A stretch of 64,000 nt of DNA. Source: Actinomycetospora succinea. Its GTDB lineage: Bacteria; Actinomycetota; Actinomycetes; Mycobacteriales; Pseudonocardiaceae. The position numbers and the translations under genes were made by a program. Below are positions 56,269 to 64,000 of the stretch, one piece after another. Where the stretch lies: positions 62,001-126,000 of the forward strand of contig NZ_SNYO01000003.1 of NCBI RefSeq assembly GCF_004363095.1. Reading direction: 5' to 3'. The stretch's first letter is position 1, and every line of letters starts with the position of its first letter. The notes below the pieces were generated by a model, which had not been told where the DNA came from, made no database searches, and was given only the letters and a program-made list of their open reading frames with translations.

Positions 56269-57108
56269 GTGCTCGCCGAGGTGCTCGCTGTCGGCTCGGC
56301 CGTGGCGGCCGGGTCGGCGGTGGTCGCCCAGCAGCGGGCGACGCACGAGCTCGGCGGTGCCGCGGACCGGCGGCTCCTGCGCCGGCCCTGGTGGCTCGCG
56401 GGGACGGGCGCGTCGATCGTGGCGAGCGCGCTGCAGGCCGTCGCGCTCGCCGAGGGCGCCGTGGTCGTGGTGCAGGCCCTGCTCGCGACGGCGGTCGCGT
56501 GGACGACGGTCGGCGAGTCGTTGCTCGCCCGCCGGCGACCGGGACGCGGGCCGCTGCTCGGGGTCGTGCTCGCGATGGCCGGCCCGGTCCTGGTCGTCGT
56601 GCTGCTCGGGGACGTCGCGGGCGAGGGACCGGTGGACCTCACGAGCACCCCGGTCCTGCTCAGCCTGCTGGGCGTCGGCGTGGTCGTGGCCGCCGGGCTG
56701 GCGGGGGCGCGGCTGCGGCCGGGCCCGCCCGGGGCGCTGGGCCTGGCGCTCGCCTGCGGGGCGGGCTACGGGCTCGCCGCCTCCCTGCTCGCCGTGGTCG
56801 CCCGCGATCCCGGGGCCGTGCTGACCGACCCGCAGCACGCCCTGGCCGCGGTGCTGCTGGTGATCGTCGGCCCGGCGTCGTTCGTGACGAGTCAGCGCGC
56901 GCTCGCCCGCGCCCGGCGCGCCGGGCCGGTGGTGACCGTGATCCTGCTCGTCGACCCGCTGGTGGCCACGGTCATCGGCGCGACGTGGTTCGGGGAGCGC
57001 ATCGCCCTCGACGCCCCGACGACCACGGGCATCGTGCTGGCCGCGGGCCTCGCGGTGCTGGGCGTCCGGCTCCTCGACCCCGCGCCGGACCCCGTCCCGG
57101 CGCGCTGA
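56269..57108 (+). CDS. DMT-superfamily (EamA/NIPA-like) membrane transporter
   Basis: 279 residues with about nine hydrophobic helices, including EVLAVGSAVAAGSAVVAQQRAT, ALQAVALAEGAVVVVQALLATAVAWTTVGESLLARR and the internal repeat VVTVILLVDPLVATVIGATWFGERI, typical of DMT transporters built from two halves. The substrate is unknown. GTG 56269 lies 4 bp after the glycosyltransferase stop, so they are co-transcribed; export of a lipid-linked product is a speculative link. Confidence 0.83.
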   Translation: MLAEVLAVGSAVAAGSAVVAQQRATHELGGAADRRLLRRPWWLAGTGASIVASALQAVALAEGAVVVVQALLATAVAWTTVGESLLARRRPGRGPLLGVVLAMAGPVLVVVLLGDVAGEGPVDLTSTPVLLSLLGVGVVVAAGLAGARLRPGPPGALGLALACGAGYGLAASLLAVVARDPGAVLTDPQHALAAVLLVIVGPASFVTSQRALARARRAGPVVTVILLVDPLVATVIGATWFGERIALDAPTTTGIVLAAGLAVLGVRLLDPAPDPVPAR

Positions 57109-57111
57109 GCC

Positions 57112-59199
57112 CTACCGCCCGTCGACCCGCCGCGCGCCGAGCTGCGAGGTCAGCAGCTCCATCGCCGCCTCCTCGGGGTCGACGCGCGCCCCACCAGAGG
57201 CGCCACCCGGGTCGGCGGCGGCCTCGTTGTACATGTCCTCCTCGGTGACCTCGCCGTCCTCGGGCGGGGGCTCCGGGGGCGGCGGGACGTCGGAGGGCCC
57301 CGGCGCGGGGCGACTCGGACGCTGCGGGGGCGCGGACGCCTGCCCCGCGTCGCGCGGCTTCTCCGCCGGCCGCTCGGGCGCCGGCTGCTGCTCCTGGCGC
57401 GGGCGCTCGGGGCGGCGCGGCGGATCGGCACGCTGGCGGGCGGGCGGCTCCGGACGCGCGGCGCCCCCGCCGTCCCCAGTGCCGTGCACCGCCTCCACCC
57501 GCCACTGCCCCGACAGCACGGTCCCGAGCGCCGCGGCGACGTGGTCGGCCCGGTTGGGCTGGGAGAGCTGGCGCGCCAGCGGCGGCGTCGGCATCCCGAG
57601 CGTCACCGTGGTGCCCTCGACCGCCGTGACCGTGGCGTTCTGCAGCAGTGCGTGGGTGGGCTTGTTGCGCTCGCGGACCTGGTTCATGACCTCCGGCCAC
57701 ACCCGCCGCAGGCCCGCCGCGTCCATGCTGCCGGGGGCCGACGCGGCAGGGGCCGGGGCGGGCTCGGCGGGCGCCGGGGCCTCCTGGCGCGCCGGCGGCT
57801 CGGGCCGGGCCGGAGGACGCTGGGGCTCACGGGGCGCTTCACGGGGTGCTTCCCGAGGAGCCTCGTGCGGCACGTCGCGCGGCGGGTCGTCGCGGCTCGC
57901 GACGGTGGCCGTCGGCCGGTCGGTGGGCGGCTCCACGGTGGCGTCGAGGTCGTCGGCGCGCTGCTGCGACGGCCGGGTGAAGCGCGCCGGCTCGTCGGCA
58001 CCCTCGGCGCCCGCGCCCACGGGCGGCCCCGACGCCCCCAGCGCCAGGCGCCGCTCGACACCTTCGAGGCGCTGCACCATCGCCGCGTCCTCGGACGACG
58101 CCGCGGGCAGGAGCATGCGGGCGCAGACCAGCTCGAGCAGCAGGCGCGGCGCCGTGGCGCCCCGCATCTCGGTGAGCGCGGTGTGCACGAGCTCCGCGTG
58201 CCGCGCCAGCGCCGCCGGCCCGAGGCGCTGGGCCTGGTCGACCATGCGCTCCATCTCGTCGGCGGGCACGTCGACCAGCCCGCGCTCCCCGGCGTCGGGG
58301 ACGGCTTGCACGAGGATGAGGTCGCGCAGGCGCTGGAGCAGGTCGGCGGCGAAGCGCCGCGGGTCGTGCCCGGCCTCGACGAGCCGGTCGACCGCGCCGA
58401 ACACCGCCGGGCCGTCCTGGGCCCCGAGCGCGTCGACGACGTCGTCGAGGATCGCCACGTCGGTGACGCCGAGCAGGCCCACGGCGTTCGCGTAGGTGAC
58501 CCCGGCCTCGTCGGCGCCGGCGAGGAGCTGGTCGAGCACCGAGAGCGAGTCACGGGCGGACCCCCCGCCGGCCCTGACGACCAGCGGGTAGACGGCCGGC
58601 TCGACCGTCACGCCCTCCTCGGTGCAGATGCGCTCGAGCAGCCCCCGCAGCGTGCTCGGCGGCAGCAGGCGGAAGGGGTAGTGGTGGGTGCGCGAGCGGA
58701 TGGTGGTGAGCACCTTGTCCGGCTCGGTGGTGGCGAAGACGAAGATCAGGTGCTCGGGCGGCTCCTCGACCACCTTGAGCAGCGCGTTGAACGCCGCCGT
58801 CGTCACCATGTGCGCCTCGTCGATGATGAAGACGCGGTAGCGGGAGCTGACCGGGGCGTACGCCGCCTTGTCGCGCAGGTCGCGCGCCTCGTCGACGGTG
58901 CCGTGGCTCGCCGCGTCCATCTCGGTGACGTCGAGGGAGCCGGGGCCGTTGGGTGCGAGGGCCACGCACGACTCGCAGACGCCGCACGGGTCGGGCGTCG
59001 GGCCCTGCACGCAGTTCAGCGACCGGGCGAGGATGCGCGCACTGGAGGTCTTGCCGCAGCCGCGGGGCCCGGAGAAGAGGTAGGCGTGGTTGACACGCCC
59101 CGCCGACAGCGCCGTGCGCAACGGATCGGTGACGTGCTCCTGGCCGACGACCTCGGCGAACGTCGATGGCCGATACCTGCGGTACAGCGCCAGAGCCAC
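57112..59199 (-). CDS. dnaX: DNA polymerase III subunit gamma/tau
   Basis: 695 residues. AAA+ clamp-loader domain: Walker A SGPRGCGKTSS (44-52), zinc-binding Cys 63, 72, 75 and 78 (CVQGPTPDPCGVCESC), DEAH at 127-130, sensor 1 ATTEPDKVLTTIRSR, then the lid and collar. A long Pro/Glu/Arg-rich linker separates this from the C-terminal tau-like region (GLRRVWPEVMNQVRERNKPTHALLQNATVTAVEG), which binds the polymerase. No slippery frameshift heptamer is evident, so only the tau form is predicted. GTG 59199. The SRP RNA gene is directly upstream on the same strand. Confidence 0.96.
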   Translation of the reverse strand: MALALYRRYRPSTFAEVVGQEHVTDPLRTALSAGRVNHAYLFSGPRGCGKTSSARILARSLNCVQGPTPDPCGVCESCVALAPNGPGSLDVTEMDAASHGTVDEARDLRDKAAYAPVSSRYRVFIIDEAHMVTTAAFNALLKVVEEPPEHLIFVFATTEPDKVLTTIRSRTHHYPFRLLPPSTLRGLLERICTEEGVTVEPAVYPLVVRAGGGSARDSLSVLDQLLAGADEAGVTYANAVGLLGVTDVAILDDVVDALGAQDGPAVFGAVDRLVEAGHDPRRFAADLLQRLRDLILVQAVPDAGERGLVDVPADEMERMVDQAQRLGPAALARHAELVHTALTEMRGATAPRLLLELVCARMLLPAASSEDAAMVQRLEGVERRLALGASGPPVGAGAEGADEPARFTRPSQQRADDLDATVEPPTDRPTATVASRDDPPRDVPHEAPREAPREAPREPQRPPARPEPPARQEAPAPAEPAPAPAASAPGSMDAAGLRRVWPEVMNQVRERNKPTHALLQNATVTAVEGTTVTLGMPTPPLARQLSQPNRADHVAAALGTVLSGQWRVEAVHGTGDGGGAARPEPPARQRADPPRRPERPRQEQQPAPERPAEKPRDAGQASAPPQRPSRPAPGPSDVPPPPEPPPEDGEVTEEDMYNEAAADPGGASGGARVDPEEAAMELLTSQLGARRVDGR

Positions 59200-59251
59200 A
59201 CGGCGAGGCTACGCGGGGGGTCCGACGGCCGGGGAAGCGTCCCGGAGACGA

Positions 59252-59343
59252 AAGGGGACCCCGCGCACCCGCCAGAGCCCGCTGACCCTTGCTGCCTTCC
59301 GGCCCTGGGGGAGTTCACAGGATGGACGCCGCGCGGGGTCCGG
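59252..59343 (-). ncRNA. ffs: Signal recognition particle RNA (small, 4.5S type)
   Basis: Read on the minus strand, the conserved apical domain GGGCCGGAAGGCAGCAAGGG (SRP54/Ffh-binding loop with the asymmetric internal loop) sits inside a long hairpin closed by GGACCCCGCGC (5') and GCGCGGGGTCC (3'). TACAGT (59349-59354) ends seven bases before the predicted 5' end, a good -10. The dnaX-ffs-tRNA-Ser cluster is common in actinobacteria. The exact ends are approximate. Confidence 0.92.
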
Positions 59344-59418
59344 TGCCCACTGTAACGGAGAGAGCGGGCGGGACCCGGCCCCCGGGTCGGCCCACCCGGG
59401 AGCTGTATCGTCTCCCGC

Positions 59419-59503
59419 GGAGGATTGGCCGAGCGGCCTAAGGCGCACGATTGGAAATCGTGTTGGGCTCACACCCTCACGGGTTCGAATCCCGTATCCT
59501 CCG
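59419..59503 (+). tRNA. tRNA-Ser (anticodon GGA)
   Basis: 85-nt tRNA with a long variable arm (TTGGGCTCACACCCTC). Acceptor arms are GGAGGAT and ATCCTCC, discriminator G. The anticodon stem CACGA/TCGTG holds loop TTGGAAA with GGA. CCA is not encoded. TATCGT at 59406-59411 is seven bases upstream of the mature 5' end and is a good -10 candidate. Confidence 0.96.
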
Positions 59504-59522
59504 CACCCGCTGAACTGCGGAA

Positions 59523-59555
59523 ACGCCGGCCGGACCCTCGTGGCCCGGCCGGCGT
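59523..59555. terminator. Terminator after tRNA-Ser
   Basis: 11-bp perfect stem ACGCCGGCCGG / CCGGCCGGCGT with an 11-base loop, 20 bp after the tRNA and just before the stop of the converging gene; it may serve both strands. Confidence 0.7.
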
Positions 59556-59562
59556 CCGTGTC

Positions 59563-60417
59563 TCAGCCCGACGTCCCGCGGGTGCCCGACGTCGCGCGGC
59601 GCGTGGGCCGCGACGACCCGGAGCTCTTCTTCGTCCCGGAGGCCCGGCGCCGCGGCGCGCCGTTGGCGCCCGCCGAGCCGGTGGCTCGTTCGTCGGCGCC
59701 GTTCTCGGTGGCCGGCCCGGTCCTGGTCTCCGGGTCGCCGCCGGAACCGGCCTCCTCGCCGTCCTCGACCCCGCCGGCCGTGACGGTCTCGCCGGTGTCC
59801 CCGAGATCGGCCTCGACGTCGGCGACGGCGGTGAGCTCGGCCGGCTGCTCGGTGGTGTCGTCGGCGGTGTCCTCGGTGGCATCCGCGGTGGTGTCCTCGC
59901 CACCGTCCGTGTCGTCGAGGTCGTCGACGACCTCCGGCTCCTCGCCGTCGAGGACGTCGGCGATCTCCTCGTCCCCGACGTCGATGCCGTCGACCTCGCC
60001 GCCGCTCGGCTCGACGGCGCCCTCCACACCGGCGCCCTCCACACCGACGCCCTCCACACCGACGCCGATGCCGGACTCCTCGCGCCCGCCGGCGACGACC
60101 CCGGTGTCCACGACAGCGCCGCCCCCGTCGTCGGCGCTCTCGCGGGCCGGGGCCGCGTCGGTGACCCGCGGGGCGTCGTCATCTCGCGGGGCCTCCCGCC
60201 GCGCCTGCACCCTCGCGGACAGGCGCTCGGCACCGGAGGCGGCCTTCTCGCCGGCCCGCTCCCCCACGTCGAGCACCGGCGCGGCCGAGTGGATCAGGGC
60301 GACCGCGAGGCGGCGCTGCGAGTCCACCACCTCGCCGTAGATGCGGAACACGTCGTCGAACCAGTGCGCGACAGCGTCGGAGATCATCGGTGTGCCGGTA
60401 CTCATGTCGGAGGCCAT
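59563..60417 (-). CDS. Acidic low-complexity protein with Gly-Val-Glu repeats, unknown
   Basis: 284 residues. The first about 70 are folded-looking (MISDAVAHWFDDVFRIYGEVVDSQRRLAVALIHSAAPVLDVGERAGEKAA), an amphipathic helix similar to phasin-like or membrane-associating segments. The rest is acidic and disordered, with three GVEGV/A pentapeptides coded by a 15-bp tandem repeat (60021-60060), ending in a basic tail (RRRASGTKKSSGSSRPTRR). ATG 60417 has GGGAGG six bases upstream. No family recognised. Confidence 0.7.
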   Translation of the reverse strand: MASDMSTGTPMISDAVAHWFDDVFRIYGEVVDSQRRLAVALIHSAAPVLDVGERAGEKAASGAERLSARVQARREAPRDDDAPRVTDAAPARESADDGGGAVVDTGVVAGGREESGIGVGVEGVGVEGAGVEGAVEPSGGEVDGIDVGDEEIADVLDGEEPEVVDDLDDTDGGEDTTADATEDTADDTTEQPAELTAVADVEADLGDTGETVTAGGVEDGEEAGSGGDPETRTGPATENGADERATGSAGANGAPRRRASGTKKSSGSSRPTRRATSGTRGTSG

Positions 60418-60649
60418 GGGCGCCCTCCCGTCCTCGTGCTGCTGCCGTCCGCGGGGTTCCAGACGGCCAGGAACGCCGCGTGGTGCCCGGCGGGTCCGCC
60501 CGACACGCCGGACGCGCGGGAATCGGTCCGGAGTCAGGCCGAACGGCGCAGCGGCCCCCACCGCCCGCCCCGGCGGTCGGGCGCCACCCGCCGGGTCGCG
60601 CGGGTCCCGGTCCGCCCCACACGCCGGGACAACGGACACCGATGACACC

Positions 60650-61471
60650 GTGTCCTCCGTGCGCGGATGCCTCATCACCCTGCTCGTGATCGTCGCCGTG
60701 GTCGTCGGCGTCGACTTCGGCGCGCGGTGGATCGCCGAGGACCGCGTCGGGGCCGCGCTGCAGGACGCCCTGTCGCTGCCGAACCAGCCGGACGTCGACG
60801 TTCGCGGCTTCCCCTTCATCACCCAGGCCCTGTCGGGGCAGTACGACGACGTCGGGCTCTCGGCGCCGGGCATCCAGTACGGCCAGCTGCGCGACATCAC
60901 GCTGACCGCCGACCTGTCCGGGGTGTCGGTGCCGACGGCGAACCTGCTGAACGGGCAGGTCCGCGAGATCCCCGTCGACCAGGTCGTCGCCTCGGCCCGG
61001 GTGAACCCCACCGACCTCGCCCGCCTGCTCGACGTCGGCGACCTGACGATCGAGCCGCTCACCGCGGCCGACCTCGAGCAGCTGCGCGCCGACGCCGCGG
61101 CCGACGACTCGGGCGCGTCGGGCAGCGCCAGTGCCCTCGCCGACGTCGACCCCGCCAACGCGGTCCGCCTGACCTCGACGCGGACGATCGGCGGGCAGTC
61201 CGTGCAGGTCCAGGTCGTCGCGACGTTCCGGCTCTCCGGCGGGACGATCTCGCTGCAGGCGCGCGACATCCGCGCCGAGGGCGGGTCGGGCCAGGCCGGC
61301 CAGGTGGCCGCCGCCGCGCTGCGCCGCCAACTCTCGGGCTTCTCGACGAGCGTCGACCCCGGCCAGCTCCCGTTCGACATCACCGCGACCGAGCTGCGCG
61401 CGGAGAACGGCGAGCTGGTGGTGTCCGGGACCGCCCGGGACGTCGACCTGCTGGCCCGCCCGGGGTCGTAG
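60650..61471 (+). CDS. LmeA-like phospholipid-binding protein (DUF2993)
   Basis: 273 residues. An N-terminal signal anchor (RGCLITLLVIVAVVVGVDFGARWIAEDRV) precedes a DUF2993 domain: DVDVRGFPFITQALSGQYDDVGLSAPGI, LRDITLTADLSGVSVP, GTISLQARDI and LPFDITATELRAENGELVVSGTARDVDL. Mycobacterial LmeA is a periplasmic protein needed for mannan elongation of lipoglycans. GTG 60650 is used; GTG 60659 is also possible. The Gfo/Idh/MocA gene begins 26 bp downstream. Confidence 0.9.
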   Translation: MSSVRGCLITLLVIVAVVVGVDFGARWIAEDRVGAALQDALSLPNQPDVDVRGFPFITQALSGQYDDVGLSAPGIQYGQLRDITLTADLSGVSVPTANLLNGQVREIPVDQVVASARVNPTDLARLLDVGDLTIEPLTAADLEQLRADAAADDSGASGSASALADVDPANAVRLTSTRTIGGQSVQVQVVATFRLSGGTISLQARDIRAEGGSGQAGQVAAAALRRQLSGFSTSVDPGQLPFDITATELRAENGELVVSGTARDVDLLARPGS

Positions 61472-61497
61472 ACGGCCGCGCTGAGAAGGTGAGCCGC

Positions 61498-62511
61498 ATG
61501 CCAGAGAACCGGCCCGACATCCGCTGGGGCATCGCCGGGCCCGGCCGCATCGCCGAGAAGGTCGCCGAGGACCTCGCCCTGGTCGAGGGTGCCGCCCTCG
61601 CCGCGGTCGGCTCGCGCTCGGAGGAGCGCGCCCGCGCCTTCGCCGAGACCCACGGCGCGCCCAACGCGCGGGCCCACGGCAGCTACCGGGCGCTCGTCGA
61701 CGACCCCGAGGTCGACGTCGTCTACATCGCCACGCCGCACCCGCAGCACGCGGAGCTCGCGGTGGCCTGCCTCGAGGCCGGCAAGGGCGTGCTGGTGGAG
61801 AAGGCGTTCACCGCGACGCTCGCGGGCGCGTGGCGGGTCGTCGACACCGCGCGCACCGGCGGGGTGTTCGCGATGGAGGCGATGTGGACGCGCTTCCAGC
61901 CCGCCGTGGTCCGGATGCGCGAGCTCATCGCCGAGGGCGCGATCGGCGAGCCGCGCTCGGTGCAGGCCGACCTCGGCACGGTGCGCGACGTCGACCCCAC
62001 CGACCGGCTCTTCGCCCCCGAGCTCGGTGGCGGCGCGCTGCTCGACCTCGGCGTCTACCCCGTGTCCTTCGCGCAGATGGTGCTGGGCACGCCGGACCGC
62101 GTCACGGCCGTCGCGTCCCGCGAGACCACCGGCGTCGACGCCGACGGGGCGATGCTGCTGGCGTTCCAGGACGGGCGCTACGCCACGCTGCAGACGTCGT
62201 TCCACAGCCCCTCGCCGGGCCAGGCGCGGGTGTTCGGGACGACGGGCTGGATCGACGTGCTGCCCCGCTTCCACCACCCGAGCACGATCGTCCTGCACCA
62301 CGACACGAACGACCCCGGCGAGACCATCGAGCTGCCGGCGACGGGCGCGGGCTACTTCCACGAGCTGGTCGAGGTCACCGAGTGTCTGCGCGCCGGGCGC
62401 ACCGAGAGCACCGTGATGCCCCTCGACGACACGCTCGCGGTCCAGGGCGTCCTCGCCGAGGCGGCCGACCAGCTCGGCCTCGTCTTCCGGGAGGACGACA
62501 CGTCCGTGTGA
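61498..62511 (+). CDS. Gfo/Idh/MocA-family oxidoreductase
   Basis: 337 residues. Rossmann N-terminus RWGIAGPGRIAEKVAEDLALVEGA (GxGxIA), VDVVYIATPHPQHAELAVACLEAGKGVLVEKAFTATLAGAWRVVDTA (the EKP motif appears as EKA), FAMEAMWTRFQPAVVRMRELI and ELGGGALLDLGVYPVSFAQMVLG with the catalytic-region Asp and Tyr. It resembles trans-dihydrodiol/sugar dehydrogenases. The substrate is unknown; the adjacent ROK protein suggests a sugar. ATG 61498 follows AAGGTGA. Confidence 0.92.
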   Translation: MPENRPDIRWGIAGPGRIAEKVAEDLALVEGAALAAVGSRSEERARAFAETHGAPNARAHGSYRALVDDPEVDVVYIATPHPQHAELAVACLEAGKGVLVEKAFTATLAGAWRVVDTARTGGVFAMEAMWTRFQPAVVRMRELIAEGAIGEPRSVQADLGTVRDVDPTDRLFAPELGGGALLDLGVYPVSFAQMVLGTPDRVTAVASRETTGVDADGAMLLAFQDGRYATLQTSFHSPSPGQARVFGTTGWIDVLPRFHHPSTIVLHHDTNDPGETIELPATGAGYFHELVEVTECLRAGRTESTVMPLDDTLAVQGVLAEAADQLGLVFREDDTSV

Positions 62512-62520
62512 CGCGACCCC

Positions 62521-62526
62521 TACCCT
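62521..62526 (+). promoter_or_regulatory. Candidate -10 element of the ROK-family gene
   Basis: TACCCT ten bases after the dehydrogenase stop and 23 bases before the ROK ATG, leaving room for the GGAGGTG ribosome-binding site. It suggests separate transcription. Confidence 0.4.
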
Positions 62527-62549
62527 GCACGCGAACGGCAGGAGGTGTC

Positions 62550-63656
62550 ATGGCCGATCGTGAGCAGGAGACAGGGCGCAGCACGTCCCCCCACAGTGGC
62601 CTGCGTCGGGCGACCACGGAGCGGGCGATCCTCGACTGTCTCGCCGCCGAGGACGGCCCCCTGACCCGTGCCGAGCTGTCGCGGCGGACCGCCATCTCGC
62701 CGCCGGCCATCAGCGAGGCGGTGCGTCGTCTCGAGGCCGACCAGATCCTCGTCGCCGTCGGCCCGCGCTCCGGGGTGCCGGGGGCCGTCGCGACGCTCTA
62801 CGACCTGGCCCCTGGGGCCGGCGTCGTCGTCGCCGTCGAGATCAACCGGCGCGTGGTGCGCACGGCCGTCGGCGACCTCGCCGGGCGCAGCCTCGAGCGC
62901 GCCGACCACGACCCGCCCGACGACGGCCGCGTCGCCCCGCGCCTGCACGAGGTCCTCGCCACGCTGTCCGAGCGCTGGCGCGCCGACGGCAGGCCGGTGC
63001 GGGCGGTCGCGGTGTCGATCGCCAACCCCGTCGACCCGGCGACGGGCCGGGTGGTCGAGCTGCACGAGTCCGCCTTCCCCGCAGGCGTGGTGGGCGTCGA
63101 GGACGTGCACGACGTCGACCCGTCGATGGTGGTGCTCGACAACGACGTGAACTTCGCGGCGCTCGCCGAGCGCGACCACGGCGCCGCGGTCGGCACCGCG
63201 ACCTTCGCCTACCTCTACGTCGGCGAACGGCACAGCGTCGGCCTCGGGCTCGTGGTCGACGGGGTGCTGGTCCGCGGCGCTCGCGGGCTCGCCGGCGAGA
63301 TCGGCTACCTCCCGCTCGGCGAGGGCTCCGGGCGCTTCCGGTTCGGCGACGCCGTCGCCGCGCAGGCGCTGACCACCGGCGGCACGGTCGACGACGCGAC
63401 CCTGCAGCGCGCCGGCCGCACGCTGGGCGAGGCGGCCGTGGCGGTGTGCGCGTGCGTCGACCCGGCGCTGCTCGTCCTCGGCGGGCCGGTGGGCCTCATC
63501 CCCGGGCTGCGCCCGCACGTCGAGGCCACGGTGGCCGAGCTCGCGCCCCGCGAGGTGCCCGTCGTCGCCGGCGCGCTCGGGGAGACCGCGCCGCTGTGGG
63601 GCGCGCTGGCCGAGGCGCGGCGCCGGGCGTGGGAGAGCCTGGTCTCAGGACGCTAG
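62550..63656 (+). CDS. ROK-family transcriptional regulator
   Basis: 368 residues. The N-terminal winged helix is SGLRRATTERAILDCLAAEDGPLTRAELSRRTAISPPAISEAVRRLEADQIL. The ROK sugar-kinase-like domain includes VVVAVEINRRVVRTAVGDLAG, VVLDNDVNFAALAERDHGAA, GLGLVVDGVLVRGARGLAGEIGYLPLG and LVLGGPVGLIPGLRPHV. The cysteine zinc motif is absent and the usual GEIGH His is Tyr (GEIGYLPLG), so it is a repressor rather than a kinase. ATG 62550 sits three bases after GGAGGTG. It probably controls the adjacent dehydrogenase. Confidence 0.9.
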   Translation: MADREQETGRSTSPHSGLRRATTERAILDCLAAEDGPLTRAELSRRTAISPPAISEAVRRLEADQILVAVGPRSGVPGAVATLYDLAPGAGVVVAVEINRRVVRTAVGDLAGRSLERADHDPPDDGRVAPRLHEVLATLSERWRADGRPVRAVAVSIANPVDPATGRVVELHESAFPAGVVGVEDVHDVDPSMVVLDNDVNFAALAERDHGAAVGTATFAYLYVGERHSVGLGLVVDGVLVRGARGLAGEIGYLPLGEGSGRFRFGDAVAAQALTTGGTVDDATLQRAGRTLGEAAVAVCACVDPALLVLGGPVGLIPGLRPHVEATVAELAPREVPVVAGALGETAPLWGALAEARRRAWESLVSGR

Positions 63657-64000
63657 CCAGCCCGCCGCGTCCTCGACGATTGCCCGCAGCGCGGCGTGGT
63701 CGTCGCGCGCCGCCGACGCCGCATCGCGGTGGGTGTCGAGCAGGACGTGGGTGGCGCCGAGCTCGCGCAGCGCGTCGAGGTCGGCGCGGATCTGGTCGGG
63801 CCGGCCCTCGCCGGTGAGGCGGTCGTCGTCGGGACGCAGCTCGGCGGTGGGATGCAGGACCACGCGCGGGGCGAGCGCGGGCACCGGGGCCCCGGCCTCC
63901 TCGGCGGCCGCGCGAAGACCCGGCAGCCCGACCGCCGCCAGCCACCCGGCGGGCGTCCGCAGCGGGTGCCACGCGTCCCCGAACCGGACGGCTCGCCGCC
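63645..64000 (-). CDS. LLM-class flavin-dependent oxidoreductase, C-terminal part (cut by window edge)
   Basis: About 118 C-terminal residues are visible, open to the right edge. RFGDAWHPLRTPAGWLAAVGLPGLRAAAEEAG is the luciferase-like monooxygenase signature (usually RxGDGWxP), followed by APRVVLHPTAELRP and an LREL-GATHVLLDT strand typical of F420- or FMN-dependent LLM enzymes. The end overlaps the convergent ROK gene by 12 bp. Cofactor and substrate cannot be judged from this fragment. Confidence 0.85.
   Translation of the reverse strand, partial: RRAVRFGDAWHPLRTPAGWLAAVGLPGLRAAAEEAGAPVPALAPRVVLHPTAELRPDDDRLTGEGRPDQIRADLDALRELGATHVLLDTHRDAASAARDDHAALRAIVEDAAGWLAS

Overview
The window is very GC-rich actinobacterial chromosome. 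Gene content and order point to the Pseudonocardiales (Actinomycetospora or Pseudonocardia-like); this is an inference from synteny and protein similarity, not a database result. About fifty-five protein genes are packed on both strands. Many neighbours overlap by 4 bp (ATGA/GTGA, and twice CTGA). At least nine start codons lie 6-8 nt after a TANNNT hexamer, which suggests leaderless mRNAs. I see no insertion sequence, prophage, CRISPR array or rRNA.

Region 1 (1-12.9 kb): a proton-pumping pyrophosphatase (cut by the left edge), a MrfA/YprA-type helicase, an ORF-free tract of perfect hairpins, and an orphan prim-pol-like protein. A compact Tad-pilus-like operon follows (Ssd/CpaE-like ATPase, CpaF/TadA, TadB, TadC, DUF4244 pilin, TadE, Rv3654c-like). 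Then come a degenerate Fic protein, an acetate transporter and ArfB.

Region 2 (13-31.5 kb) follows the order of the Mycobacterium tuberculosis Rv3669-Rv3683 block: a holin-X-type membrane protein, an EphE-like hydrolase, MarP, Nudix, a TlpA-like protein and Nth; then a small membrane protein, Crp, an MBL hydrolase, RidA, a DUF4177 protein, two ArsA-type ATPases, WhiB4, PonA2, a metallophosphoesterase and tRNA-Pro. Inserted in it are a second Nudix gene, a 71-bp tandem repeat and a pair of undescribed genes sharing a module. The themes are envelope stress, acid and redox resistance, DNA repair and peptidoglycan synthesis.

Region 3 (31.5-45.5 kb): a Pro-rich membrane protein coupled to a GH18-like secreted protein, a zinc alcohol dehydrogenase, PlsB plus a HAD-AGPAT fusion (the first two acylations of phospholipid synthesis), an enoyl-CoA hydratase homologue, a DUF574 methyltransferase, an S9 peptidase, Dps, and a fur-katA operon. 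A near-identical 17-bp dyad lies in front of both dps and fur, suggesting one peroxide or iron regulon.

Region 4 (45.5-64 kb): asd-ask (with an internal beta-subunit start), leuA with a Leu-codon leader peptide and competing hairpins, an inverted-repeat element, an XRE/DUF397 pair facing two tiny coupled ORFs, recR-ybaB, a second S9 peptidase, a glycosyltransferase, a DMT-type transporter, dnaX, SRP RNA, tRNA-Ser, an acidic repeat protein, an LmeA-like lipid-binding protein, a Gfo/Idh/MocA dehydrogenase, a ROK-family protein and a truncated LLM flavin oxidoreductase at the right edge.
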